The notes under the pieces: model-generated
The model's input: only the letters and a program-made list of their open reading frames with translations
Databases searched by the model: none
Told to the model about the DNA's origin: nothing
Shown here: positions 1 to 8,137 of the stretch, piece by piece
Layout: each line of letters opens with the position of its first letter
How positions within the stretch are numbered: position 1 is the stretch's first letter
Position numbers and translations under genes: made by a program
Assembly (NCBI RefSeq): GCF_002904335.1
Contig: NZ_PPHF01000123.1
Location: 62,001 to 126,000, forward strand
Direction of reading: 5' to 3'
Length of the DNA stretch: 64,000 nt
From: Amycolatopsis sp. CA-126428
GTDB taxonomy: Bacteria > Actinomycetota > Actinomycetes > Mycobacteriales > Pseudonocardiaceae

Positions 1-756
1 GCGGTCGTCGCGGGCATGGCCTACGCGGCTGTCCCGGCGATCCTCAAGGTGACCCGCGGGGTCAGCGAGGTCATCTCGACGATCATGCTCAACGCGATCG
101 TCGCCGGCATCATCGCGTTCCTCATCAACGCCGACCAGTTCGGCGTGCAGCGCGGCAACAACATCGGCACCCGCGTGATCGAGCCGTCCGGCCGGATCCC
201 GGGCATCCCGCTCGGCTCGGGCACGCTGTTCGGCTTCGTCGTCATCGCCGCGCTCATCGGCGGGGCCTACTGGTTCATGCTCAACCGCACCCGGTTCGGC
301 TTCGAACTGAAGGCGTCCGGCGAGTCCACCACCGCCGCGGCCGCGGGTGGCGTCAGCGCCAAGAAGATGACGCTGATTGCGATGCTGCTCTCCGGTGGCG
401 TCGCCGGCCTGGTCGCCATGCCGGAACTGCTCGGCCGCGACTACAGCTACGGCATCACCGCGACGCAGATGTACGGCTTCACCGGCATCGCGGTCGCGCT
501 GCTCGGCCGCAACCACCCCGGCGGCATCGCGCTCGGCGCGCTGCTGTGGGCGTTCCTGGACACCTCCGCGGTGTCGCTGGAGCAGATCAACGTGTCCAAG
601 GAGATCGCGACGATCATGCAGGGCATCATCGTGCTGTCGGTCGTCGTGGCGTACGAGATCGTGCGGCGCGCCGACCTCGCGGCCGAACAACGCAAGGTCG
701 GGCGCGCACTCGCCGGCCGCAAGGGTTCCACGGTCGCCGAAGGGGGTGCGGTGTGA
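1..756 (+). CDS. Nucleoside ABC transporter permease, 5' end cut by window edge
   Basis: Inner-membrane permease of the BPD_transp_2 / YufP type, which imports nucleosides together with a BMP-family lipoprotein and an ATPase. The frame is open from base 1 (the residues before the first Met at 16 read AVVAG), so the N-terminus lies outside the window. About 250 residues are visible, with hydrophobic segments around the visible residues 20-40, 75-95, 115-140, 155-175 and 200-220. Family landmarks are the STIMLNAI stretch and the loop RTRFGFELKASGES between helices. Its stop overlaps the next gene (GTGA at 753-756), so the two permeases are translationally coupled. The ATPase and binding protein are presumably upstream. 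Following cdd and deoA support a nucleoside rather than a sugar substrate. The family call is firm; the exact substrate is inferred. Confidence 0.9.
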   Translation, partial: AVVAGMAYAAVPAILKVTRGVSEVISTIMLNAIVAGIIAFLINADQFGVQRGNNIGTRVIEPSGRIPGIPLGSGTLFGFVVIAALIGGAYWFMLNRTRFGFELKASGESTTAAAAGGVSAKKMTLIAMLLSGGVAGLVAMPELLGRDYSYGITATQMYGFTGIAVALLGRNHPGGIALGALLWAFLDTSAVSLEQINVSKEIATIMQGIIVLSVVVAYEIVRRADLAAEQRKVGRALAGRKGSTVAEGGAV

Positions 757-2018
757 TCACCGACGTCGCTCCCGAATCCGGCTCGACCATGCCGGTGCAG
801 CGCAAGCGGGGCCGGGTGCCCGGCTGGCTGCGCGGCGTGATCTGGGCCGTGATCGCGATCGCGGTCATCTCGACGGCGTCGTACTCCACGGGCGTCGCCG
901 CGCTGACGTCGTCCAACACTGCGTCGACGGCGTTGCGCCTGGCGCTGCCGATCCTGCTGTGCGCGCTGGGCGGTCTCTGGGCCGAACGCGCGGGCGTGGT
1001 CAACATCGGTCTCGAGGGCATGATGATCCTCGGCACCTGGGGCGCCGCCTGGGGTTCGTACTACGGCGGCGCGTGGTCCGGCCTGCTGGCCGCGCTGCTG
1101 TTCGGTGCGCTGGGCGGGCTGCTGCACGCGGTGGCGACGGTGACGTTCAACGTCAACCACATCGTCTCCGGCGTCGCGATCAACCTGCTCGGCCTGGGTG
1201 TCACGAAGTACCTGGCGAACCTGATCTTCGCGCCGATCTCGGGCAACCCGCGGCAGTCGCCGGTGGTGCCGAAGTTCGACACCTACTCGGCGACGTTCCT
1301 CTCGGACTGGCTGGGCGACCTGGAGAAGGAGCAGCGCGTCGGGATCTCCGACGTCGCGGGCATCCTGCGCGGGCTGGTCACCGAAGTGGCGCCGCTGACG
1401 ATGCTCGCGATCATCCTGGTGCCGGTGAGCTTCTGGGTGCTCTGGAAGACCCGGTTCGGCCTGCGGCTGCGCTCCTGCGGCGAGAACCCGGTCGCGGCCG
1501 AGTCCCTCGGCGTGAACGTGTACCTGCACAAGTACGTGGCCGTGATCATCTCCGGCGCGTTCGCCGGCATGGGTGGGGCCTCGCTGGTGCTGCTGCGCGG
1601 TGGCGCGGACTACCTGGAGAACCAGACGAACGGCCGCGGGTACATCGGCCTGGCGGCGATGATCTTCGGCAACTGGCGCCCGGGCGGCCTGCTCGGCGGC
1701 GCGGCGCTGTTCGGCTACGCGGACGGCCTGCAGCTCGCCGGCGGCGGCGAAGCGGTGCTGGCGCTGCTCTATGGCGCGGTGATCCTGGTCGCCGTGATCG
1801 TCGTCGTGCAGCTGTTCCGTCGCCAGTGGATCGCGGCCGGGCTCGGCGTGGTCGGCGCGGGCGTGCTGTACGCGATCTACTGGGCCAACGACACGCTGCC
1901 GTCGGACCTGATCCCGTACACCGCGCACTTCGTGACGCTGATCGTGCTGGCCGTGGCTTCGCAGCGGCTGCGGCCGCCGAAGGCCGACGGGCAGCCGTAC
2001 CGACGGGGTGAAGACTGA
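753..2018 (+). CDS. Nucleoside ABC transporter permease (YufQ-like)
   Basis: Second permease of the BMP-type nucleoside importer, 421 residues. I chose the GTG at 753, which overlaps the previous stop; the frame is open further upstream, but that stretch is antisense-like low-hydrophobicity sequence inside the neighbouring gene. The protein begins with a short polar, basic N-terminus followed by a helix near residues 30-50 and then the family core: ERAGVVNIGLEGMMILG around residue 80, and RTRFGLRLRSCGENPVAAESLGVNV, the cytoplasmic coupling loop, near residue 240. About nine to ten hydrophobic segments are visible. It ends in TGATG, overlapping cdd by one base, so transporter and salvage enzymes form one operon. 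Heterodimer with the preceding permease is the usual arrangement in this family. Confidence 0.92.
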   Translation: MITDVAPESGSTMPVQRKRGRVPGWLRGVIWAVIAIAVISTASYSTGVAALTSSNTASTALRLALPILLCALGGLWAERAGVVNIGLEGMMILGTWGAAWGSYYGGAWSGLLAALLFGALGGLLHAVATVTFNVNHIVSGVAINLLGLGVTKYLANLIFAPISGNPRQSPVVPKFDTYSATFLSDWLGDLEKEQRVGISDVAGILRGLVTEVAPLTMLAIILVPVSFWVLWKTRFGLRLRSCGENPVAAESLGVNVYLHKYVAVIISGAFAGMGGASLVLLRGGADYLENQTNGRGYIGLAAMIFGNWRPGGLLGGAALFGYADGLQLAGGGEAVLALLYGAVILVAVIVVVQLFRRQWIAAGLGVVGAGVLYAIYWANDTLPSDLIPYTAHFVTLIVLAVASQRLRPPKADGQPYRRGED

Positions 2019-2416
2019 TGACCACTTTGTCCTCTGTGGATTGGGACGCGCTGCGTTCTCAGGCGATCGAAGCGGCTTCCCATGCGTACGCGCCCTATTC
2101 GGGCCTGCACGTCGGGGTGGCCGGGATCGTCGACGACGGCCGGGTCGTGACCGGGTGCAACGTCGAAAACGCTTCCTACGGGCTCGGGCTGTGCGCCGAG
2201 TGCACGATGGCCGGGCAGCTGCGGCTCTCCGGCGGCGGCCGCCTGGTCGCCGTGGCGTGCCGCAGCGGCGCGGGTGACCTGCTGATGCCGTGCGGGCGTT
2301 GTCGGCAGATCCTGTTCGAGCTGGGCGGGTCGGCCTGTTTGGTGGACACCCCCAGCGGGGTGCTGCCGATGTCCGACGTTCTGCCGGACGCCTTCGGCCC
2401 GGACGACCTGCCGTGA
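2018..2416 (+). CDS. cdd: Cytidine deaminase
   Basis: Zinc hydrolase converting cytidine and deoxycytidine to uridine and deoxyuridine, feeding the phosphorylase encoded next. The protein has 132 residues, the size of the small homotetrameric class. The zinc and catalytic residues are visible: Cys59-Ala-Glu61 in NVENASYGLGLCAECT, and Cys92 and Cys95 in MPCGRC. Having three Cys ligands (CAE rather than HAE) is typical of the tetrameric bacterial enzymes. The ATG overlaps the permease stop (TGATG), and its own stop overlaps the deoA start (GTGA), so it is embedded in the import/salvage operon. In M. tuberculosis the equivalent genes Rv3315c-Rv3314c are also adjacent. Confidence 0.97.
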   Translation: MTTLSSVDWDALRSQAIEAASHAYAPYSGLHVGVAGIVDDGRVVTGCNVENASYGLGLCAECTMAGQLRLSGGGRLVAVACRSGAGDLLMPCGRCRQILFELGGSACLVDTPSGVLPMSDVLPDAFGPDDLP

Positions 2417-3690
2417 GCGCGTTCGCCGCGGTCGACGTCATCCGGACCAAGCGGGACGGTGGCACGCTTTCCGACGAGCAGATCGACTGGGTCGTCGACG
2501 CCTACACCCGCGGTGACGTCGCCGAAGAGCAGATGTCGGCGCTGGCCATGGCGATCTTCCTGCGGGGGATGACCTCGGCCGAGATCTCCCGGTGGACGCA
2601 CGCGATGATCGCGTCCGGCGAGCGGTTGTCGCTTGCGGTGTCCCGGCCGACGGTGGACAAGCACTCGACGGGCGGGGTCGGCGACAAGATCACGCTGCCG
2701 CTGGCGCCGCTGGTGGCGGCGTGCGGCGCGGCCGTGCCGCAGCTGTCCGGGCGCGGGCTCGGCCACACCGGCGGGACGCTCGACAAGCTGGAGTCCATCC
2801 CGGGCTGGCGCGCTTCACTGTCCACTTCGGAGATCCAGGCGCAGCTGGAGGACGTCGGCGCGGTGGTCTGCGCGGCGACGTCCGGGCTGGCGCCGGCGGA
2901 CAAGAAGCTGTACGCGCTGCGGGACGTCACCTCCACGGTGGAGTCGATCCCGCTGATCGCCAGCTCGATCATGAGCAAGAAGATCGCCGAAGGCGCGTCC
3001 GGGCTGGTCCTGGACGTGAAGTTCGGGTCGGGCGCGTTCATGAAGTCGTTGGACCAGGCCCGGGCGCTGGCTTCTGCTTTGACGTCGATCGGCGCGGACC
3101 ACGGTGTCCCGACGACGGCGTTGCTGACCGACATGAACGTCCCGCTGGGGCGGGCGGTCGGGAACGCGGTGGAGGTCGCGGAGGCGGTCGACGTGCTCAA
3201 GGGCGGCGGTCCCGCGGACGTGGTGGCGCTGACCGTGGCCTTGGCGCGGGAGATGCTGGCCCTCGCGGGTCTCGACGTGGACCCGGGGGCGGTGCTGGCT
3301 TCGGGCGAGGCGTACGAGGTCTGGTGCCGGATGATCGCGGCCCAGGGCGGCGACCCCGCGGCGCCGCTGCCGACGCCCTCTCACGTGCACACGGTCGTCG
3401 CTCCGGCTTCGGGCGTGCTGGCATCGCTGGACGCCTACGCCGTGGGTGTCGCGGCCTGGCGGCTCGGCGCGGGGCGCGCCCGCAAGGAGGACCCGGTCCA
3501 GGCGGCGGCGGGCATCCTGTGCCTGGCCAAGCCGGGAGACCGCGTCGCCGAGGGTGACCCGCTGCTGGAACTCCACACGGACACACCCGACGCGGTCCCG
3601 GCGGCGCTGGCCGCTCTCGAGGGCGGCTTCACGATCGCTTCGTCGGCTCCGGAGCCGGGCCCGATCGTCGTGGAGACCATCCGCGGCTAG
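2413..3690 (+). CDS. deoA: Thymidine phosphorylase
   Basis: Phosphorolysis of thymidine/deoxyuridine to base and 2-deoxyribose-1-phosphate. I chose the GTG at 2413, which overlaps the cdd stop and gives 425 residues (MSAFAAVDVIRTKRDGG), the expected size. Seen in the sequence: the helical N-terminal domain, the phosphate site KHSTGGVGDK (residues 83-92), the family signature SGRGLGHTGGTLDKLE (112-127), and the C-terminal PYNP domain with AWRLGAGRARKEDPVQAAAGI. The released deoxyribose-1-phosphate can be taken on by the mutase and aldolase encoded elsewhere in the window. It is the last gene of the operon, followed 50 bp later by a strong hairpin terminator. Confidence 0.96.
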   Translation: MSAFAAVDVIRTKRDGGTLSDEQIDWVVDAYTRGDVAEEQMSALAMAIFLRGMTSAEISRWTHAMIASGERLSLAVSRPTVDKHSTGGVGDKITLPLAPLVAACGAAVPQLSGRGLGHTGGTLDKLESIPGWRASLSTSEIQAQLEDVGAVVCAATSGLAPADKKLYALRDVTSTVESIPLIASSIMSKKIAEGASGLVLDVKFGSGAFMKSLDQARALASALTSIGADHGVPTTALLTDMNVPLGRAVGNAVEVAEAVDVLKGGGPADVVALTVALAREMLALAGLDVDPGAVLASGEAYEVWCRMIAAQGGDPAAPLPTPSHVHTVVAPASGVLASLDAYAVGVAAWRLGAGRARKEDPVQAAAGILCLAKPGDRVAEGDPLLELHTDTPDAVPAALAALEGGFTIASSAPEPGPIVVETIRG

Positions 3691-3740
3691 GTCGACTGTG
3701 ATGATCGTCGCCAAGATGATCACCCGTCCGAGTGACATGA

Positions 3741-3778
3741 GAAGGCCCCCGCCGGGATCCGGCGGGGGCCTTCTTTTG
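3741..3778 (+). terminator. Intrinsic terminator after deoA
   Basis: Perfect 15-bp stem (GAAGGCCCCCGCCGG at 3741-3755 pairing with 3759-3773), a 3-nt loop GAT, then TTTTG. It lies 50 bp after the deoA stop and 10 bp before the stop of the convergent coiled-coil gene, so it can serve both directions, although the T tract is only on the + side. Confidence 0.9.
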
Positions 3779-3788
3779 TGCGTGAGCC

Positions 3789-4913
3789 CTACTCCGTGGC
3801 TTCTTCCGCGCCTTCGCCCGGCTTGCCCTTCACGTCGGCCGGCTTCGGGGCGCGGCCGTTGCGGGAGCTGCGACGCGGCTGGCGCGGCGCCGGCGGGGGC
3901 GGGGAGATCTGCTGGACCGCCGGGCCGCCGCCGAGCATCAGCTCCGCGAACGTCGCCATCGCCTCGTCGAGCTGGCCGCCGATGCGGCGGACGCTCTCGT
4001 CGTTGCTCTTGCGGACCAGCGAGTCCACCGAGTCGGTGTCCGGCTGCTTCGACAGCGTGCCCTCGACCTTCGACAGCCCCGCCTTGAGCGCGCCGTCGAG
4101 GTCGCCGATGCCGGACAGGAAACCGTCCTCCACCTTGTCGAGGCGGCCGGCCAGGTCGTCGAGGCGGGTGGTGACCGTTTCGAGCCGGTTGCCCAGGTTC
4201 TCCAGCCGGTCGGACGCGTCGATCATCTCGCCGGTCTCGGTCAGCGCGACCTTGAGTGCCTCGGTGTTGGCGTCGATCCGCTCGTGGGTCGTGCGGCCCA
4301 GCTCGCCGACGCGCTCCTGCGTGACGCGGCTCAGCTCGTCGACCTTGCCCCGCAGCTCGTGGTCGGCGTGGTCGACGCGCTCGCGCAGCGCCGCCTCGGT
4401 CTGCTCGATCCGCTCGCGGACCGGGCCGGTGACCGACTGCGGCAGCGACTCGATCTTCGCGTCCTGCTTGTCGAGGTGCCCGCCCAGCTCGTCGATCCGG
4501 CGGTGGATGTTCTGGAGCTTGTCCTCGAGCCCGTCCATCCGGCCCGCGACGCCCTCGAAGCGCGCGGCGACGCCGTCGAGGCGGCCGTCGAGCTGCGCGA
4601 AGGGCTTGGCGAGCTTGTCGACGATGCTCTCGACCGCGCGGGTGAGGGCGGCGATGGCCGCGTCCTGCGCTTCGAGGCGGGACATCGTCTCGTCGAGGCG
4701 CTCGGCCAGGACGCTGACCTCGGTGCGGTCGGGCATCTCGGAGAGCCGCTTGCGGACCGCGCCCAGCGAGTCCACCGGCGCGAGGCGGGCGTAGATGTCG
4801 TCGAGCGCGTCGAAGATCTGCTGCTGCTCGCTCTCACGCACTTCGGCCGCGCGCACCAGCATGTTGCGCATCCGGTCGAAGGACGGGGCGGCAATGTGGT
4901 TGTCAGTGGTCAC
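3789..4913 (-). CDS. Coiled-coil protein of unknown function
   Basis: No enzymatic domain is recognised. The 374-residue protein is almost entirely a predicted helix with heptad-like spacing of Leu/Ile/Val and very many charged residues (recurring phrases such as ERLDETMSRLEAQ, RLDGVAARFEGVAGRMD, RLENLGNRLETVTTRLD), resembling apolipoprotein or tropomyosin-like rods. The C-terminal 60 residues change to a Pro- and Arg-rich tail (PPPPAPRQPRRSSRNGRAPK). No signal peptide or membrane segment. I chose GTG at 4913 (VTTDNHIAAPSFDRMRN) because GAAGGA lies about 9 bases upstream; a longer open frame to 5198 would run into the add start on the other strand. It is convergent with deoA and divergent from add, so it is an insertion into the salvage neighbourhood. 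Function unknown; a cytoskeletal or chromosome-associated scaffold is possible but unsupported. Confidence 0.8.
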   Translation of the reverse strand: MTTDNHIAAPSFDRMRNMLVRAAEVRESEQQQIFDALDDIYARLAPVDSLGAVRKRLSEMPDRTEVSVLAERLDETMSRLEAQDAAIAALTRAVESIVDKLAKPFAQLDGRLDGVAARFEGVAGRMDGLEDKLQNIHRRIDELGGHLDKQDAKIESLPQSVTGPVRERIEQTEAALRERVDHADHELRGKVDELSRVTQERVGELGRTTHERIDANTEALKVALTETGEMIDASDRLENLGNRLETVTTRLDDLAGRLDKVEDGFLSGIGDLDGALKAGLSKVEGTLSKQPDTDSVDSLVRKSNDESVRRIGGQLDEAMATFAELMLGGGPAVQQISPPPPAPRQPRRSSRNGRAPKPADVKGKPGEGAEEATE

Positions 4914-5126
4914 TGCTGTGTGTCCTTCGTCGGCGGGGAAATGGAGGGACGTGCCACGAAGCTTATCGATTGCAAAAATTGCTGTCTGTATGGCCCCCGT
5001 GAAGAGGCTATTACGGAGGCTGCCCCCGGATGGCCGATTCGGGACATGATCCTCGACGCTGAGGGTTAGCCCGAGCCTGAGAGTTACGGCCATGTAGGGG
5101 AATGACAACGAGGTTACCGTTGGGGG

Positions 5127-6221
5127 ATGCCTGACGAAAGCCCTGTTCTGCCCACCGAGACACTCCGCCGCGCACCCAAGGTGCTGCTGCACGACCACCT
5201 CGACGGCGGCCTGCGCCCGGCGACCGTCGCCGAGCTCGCCGACGCCACCGGCTATGCCGGTCTGCCCACCACCGACCCGGCCGAACTGGGCACCTGGTTC
5301 CGCCGTGCGGCCGACTCCGGCTCACTCGTTTCCTACCTCGAGACGTTCGCGCACACCTGCGGCGTGATGCAAACGGAGGAATCGCTGGTCAGGGTGGCCG
5401 CGGAGGCGGTGGAGGACCTGGCCGCCGACGGCGTCGTCTACGCCGAGGTGCGCTACGCACCGGAGTTGTTCGTCGAACGCGGTCTGTCACTCGATGCGGT
5501 GGTCGAGGCTGTCCAGGCGGGGTTCACGGAGGGCACACGGCGAGTGGCCGCGAACGGCGGCACCATCCGCGTCGCGACGTTGCTCTGCGCGATGCGCCAG
5601 CACGCCCGGGCGCTCGAGATCGCGAACCTGGCCGTCCGCTACCGGGACACCGGCGTGGCCGGGTTCGACATCGCCGGTCCCGAGGACGGATTCCCGCCCA
5701 CCCGCAATCTCGACGCGTTCGAATATCTGCGTCAGAACAATGCGCACTTCACCATTCACGCGGGCGAAGCCTTCGGTTTGCCGTCCATTTGGGAAGCGAT
5801 TCAGCACTGCGGCGCCGAGCGGCTCGGGCACGGCGTGCGCATCGCCGAGGACATCAAGACCGACGCGGACGGCACGGTCCACCTTGGACGGTTGGCCGCG
5901 TACGTCCGCGACCGCCGCATCCCCCTGGAGATCTGCCCGACGTCGAACGTCCAAACAGGCACCGTCCGCTCGATCGCCGAGCACCCCATCGGCCTGCTCG
6001 CCAAGCTGCGCTTCCGGGTGACCGTGAACACGGACAACCGGCTGATGAGCGGATGCACGATGACCAGCGAATTCGCCGCGCTGCACGAGACGTTCGGCTA
6101 TGGTATCGACGACTTCCGCTGGTTCACCATCAACGCGATGAAATCCGCGTTCATCGATTTCGACGCCCGGCTCGCGCTGATCGACGACGTCATCAAGCCC
6201 GGGTACGCCGCGCTGACCTGA
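5127..6221 (+). CDS. add: Adenosine deaminase
   Basis: Deaminates adenosine and deoxyadenosine to inosine and deoxyinosine, substrates for the purine nucleoside phosphorylase at 52226-53005. 364 residues, typical for actinobacterial enzymes. Zinc ligands are visible in LLHDHLDGGLRP (His22, His24). Further catalytic-site motifs are TIHAGEAFG (catalytic Glu), ERLGHGVRI (His) and VTVNTDNRLMSG (Asp pair), in the order expected for a TIM-barrel amidohydrolase. ATG 5127 is preceded by a G-rich stretch (TTGGGGG). The 5' region 4914-5126 is relatively AT-rich for this genome and probably holds the promoters of add and of the divergent coiled-coil gene. Confidence 0.96.
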   Translation: MPDESPVLPTETLRRAPKVLLHDHLDGGLRPATVAELADATGYAGLPTTDPAELGTWFRRAADSGSLVSYLETFAHTCGVMQTEESLVRVAAEAVEDLAADGVVYAEVRYAPELFVERGLSLDAVVEAVQAGFTEGTRRVAANGGTIRVATLLCAMRQHARALEIANLAVRYRDTGVAGFDIAGPEDGFPPTRNLDAFEYLRQNNAHFTIHAGEAFGLPSIWEAIQHCGAERLGHGVRIAEDIKTDADGTVHLGRLAAYVRDRRIPLEICPTSNVQTGTVRSIAEHPIGLLAKLRFRVTVNTDNRLMSGCTMTSEFAALHETFGYGIDDFRWFTINAMKSAFIDFDARLALIDDVIKPGYAALT

Positions 6222-6313
6222 CCCACCCCGCTTCGGACCGCACCGTGCTTGCGGTCCTTAGCTGTGCCAACTATCGTTCACTATGTAGGAACAACTTCCC
6301 ATAGTTTGAGACG

Positions 6314-7528
6314 GTGGCGAAGATGGCGCAGGTCGGCAGCGATACGGGTGAGCAGCTCCAGGCGAGTTCGCGACGGTGGCTCATCCTCGCGCTCGGCCTC
6401 GCCGCGCAGACCGCGAGCTGCTCGTTCCTCTACGGCCTCCCGTTCCTGGTCCCGGCCATGCGTGCCGCCGAGGGGCTGACGCTGGCCGAGGCCGGCACGG
6501 TCGTCGCGGCGCCGAGCATCGGGTTGTTGTTCACCCTGATCGTGTGGGGCGCGGCTGCGGACCGTTACGGAGAGCGCCTCATCATGGCCCTTGGCCTGGG
6601 CATCTCGGGGTTACTCTTGGTGTACGCCGGGGTAGGAAATCACCCGGTCGGGCTCCTCTTCGGAGTGTTTTTGGCGGCGGGCGCCTGTACGGCTTCGGTG
6701 AACGCGGCGAGCGGCCGCGTGGTGATGGGCTGGTTCGCGAAGTCCGAGCGGGGCGTGGCGATGGGGATCCGCCAGACGGCCCAGCCGCTCGGCGTGGGCG
6801 TGGCGGCGCTGGGGCTGCCCCCGCTGGCCGCGCACTTCGGCTTCCGGGCGGCGGTCCTGCTGCCGGCCGGGCTGGCGATCGCCGTGGCGCTGCTGGTGGC
6901 GTGGCTGGTGACGGACCCGCCCCGGCCACCTCGCCCGGCTTCGGGGGAGAAGCCGTCTTCGCCGTACCGGCACGCGACGCTCTGGCGGGTGCACGGGGCG
7001 AGCGCGCTGCTGGTGGTGCCGCAGTTCGCGGTGTCGGCGTTCGCGCCGGTGTACCTGGTGTCGGTGCAGCACTGGAGCCCGCTGTCGGCGGGCTGGTACC
7101 TGGCGGCGGTCCAGGCGCTGGGCGCTCTTGGCCGGCTCGGGTCGGGTTGGTGGTCCGACCGGGTCGGCAGCCGCCTGCGCCCGATGCGTCAGCTCGCCGT
7201 CTTGAGCTGCCTGGTCATGCTCTTGGTCGCCTTGGGCGACGCCACTTGGCCTTGGCTGGTGCTGCTCGCCCTGGCGCTGGCGGCGGTGATCACGGTGGCG
7301 GACAACGGCCTGGGCTTCACGGCCTCGGCCGAGCTGGCGGGCCTGGCCTGGTCGGGCCGCGCGATGGGCACGCAGAACACGGGCCAGAACATCGCGGCGT
7401 CGCTGACACCGCCGTTGCTGGGCCTGGTGATCGGCGACAGCCGCTACGCACTGGCGTTCTGCGTGGCGGCGGTCTTCCCGGCCCTGGCGGTGCTGGTGGT
7501 CCCGGTCCGCGCAGAACCCACCGACTGA
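6314..7528 (+). CDS. MFS transporter
   Basis: Major facilitator superfamily carrier, 404 residues, about twelve hydrophobic helices in two halves. The MFS loop 2-3 signature is visible as GAAADRYGERLIM, and a related loop 8-9 stretch as GWWSDRVGSRLRPMRQ, the usual internal repeat. The first helix region (LILALGLAAQTASCSFLYGLPFLVPAMR) resembles organic-acid or drug proton symport/antiport members; the substrate cannot be read from sequence. Start is GTG 6314 with a moderate GAGACG-type leader; the in-frame ATG at 6323 is an alternative. Its 3' end abuts the large inverted repeat array. It may belong with add as a purine exporter/importer, but this is only positional inference. Confidence 0.85.
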   Translation: MAKMAQVGSDTGEQLQASSRRWLILALGLAAQTASCSFLYGLPFLVPAMRAAEGLTLAEAGTVVAAPSIGLLFTLIVWGAAADRYGERLIMALGLGISGLLLVYAGVGNHPVGLLFGVFLAAGACTASVNAASGRVVMGWFAKSERGVAMGIRQTAQPLGVGVAALGLPPLAAHFGFRAAVLLPAGLAIAVALLVAWLVTDPPRPPRPASGEKPSSPYRHATLWRVHGASALLVVPQFAVSAFAPVYLVSVQHWSPLSAGWYLAAVQALGALGRLGSGWWSDRVGSRLRPMRQLAVLSCLVMLLVALGDATWPWLVLLALALAAVITVADNGLGFTASAELAGLAWSGRAMGTQNTGQNIAASLTPPLLGLVIGDSRYALAFCVAAVFPALAVLVVPVRAEPTD

Positions 7529-7529
7529 C

Positions 7530-8086
7530 GTGTCGTCCCCCCAATCACACGAGACGACCCTCCAATCACACGTGATGCCCGCCCAGTCACACGAGATGCC
7601 CGGCGGAGCACGAGCCGACCGCCTGGGTACGCGATCCGACCGCCTGGGTACGCGATCCGACCGTGTGGGTACGCGATCCGACCGTCTGGAGACGCCAGCC
7701 GACCGTGCGGGGAAGCGAGCTGACCCTCTCGGTATGGGCGGAAAGGGGCATCACCCGTGCTGGGAAAGGCATCTCGCGTGATCAGAGGGGCATCACGCGG
7801 GCTGTGAGCCCGGGCGCGGAGGCCGAATCATCCCCGTGGCCCGCGGGGGCGCCCCCCGTCTCCAGCGTATCGGCCGCCCACGACGAAAACTGGGGGCGAG
7901 GGGCGCGCTCGGCCGAGTTGTCCACATCTCGCCTTGGCTGTGGAGTGGTCGATTCGCGTGCCCGGTCGGTCGGCTGGCGTACTCAGACAGTCGGCCGGCG
8001 TACCCAGGCGGTCGGCTGGCGTGAGCCGATCAAGGGTCGACACGCGTGATTGAGCAGTCGACTCGCGTGATTGGGGGGTCGACACG
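7530..8086. repeat. Large inverted array of 21-bp repeats between convergent genes
   Basis: This 609-bp gap between convergent stops (7528 and 8138) holds no credible gene. Left half: three A-type units (CAATCACACGAGACGACC-like, 7540-7600) then about six B-type 21-bp units built on ACGCGATCCGACCGCCTGG (about 7607-7735). Right half, inverted: B-type units (GTCGGCTGGCGTACCCAGG-like, 7955-8020) then A-type units (GGTCGACACGCGTGATTGA-like, 8033-8086). The outer parts therefore form a large imperfect inverted repeat around a unique centre of about 220 bp. The centre carries three more diverged units (GGCATCACGCG, 7755-7800) and one TTGTCCACA DnaA-box-like site (7918-7926). Because the unit is 21 bp (7 codons), spurious open frames with a heptapeptide repeat appear on both strands. 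Confidence 0.85.
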
Positions 8087-8088
8087 GC

Positions 8089-8123
8089 GAAGGCCGCCTC
8101 CCCGAGTACGGGAGGCGGCCTTC
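8089..8123 (-). terminator. Hairpin terminator after the acidic protein gene
   Basis: Perfect 14-bp stem GAAGGCCGCCTCCC (8089-8102) with 8110-8123, 7-nt loop. It lies 14 bp past the stop of the minus-strand gene ending at 8138. There is no T tract, as is common for actinobacterial terminators, so termination is inferred from position and stem strength. Confidence 0.7.
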
Positions 8124-8137
8124 GAAAGCCTGAAAAC

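Noticed and set aside
447..2465. Minus-strand open frame of 672 codons opposite the ABC permeases, cdd and deoA
   Set aside because: High-GC antisense artefact; the plus-strand genes carry clear family motifs and overlapping starts.
4914..5198. N-terminal extension of the coiled-coil gene to 5198
   Set aside because: Would run across the divergent promoter region and the add start; the GTG at 4913 has a good ribosome-binding site and marks the onset of the helical composition.
7540..7735. CRISPR-like appearance of the repeat arrays
   Set aside because: Units are contiguous with 21-bp period and no unique spacers; no cas genes are present.
7530..8085. Short open frames with a heptapeptide repeat (RSDRLGT-like) on both strands
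   Set aside because: The 21-bp repeat period keeps all frames open; the same units are intergenic at three other loci, and no signal or ribosome-binding site supports translation.
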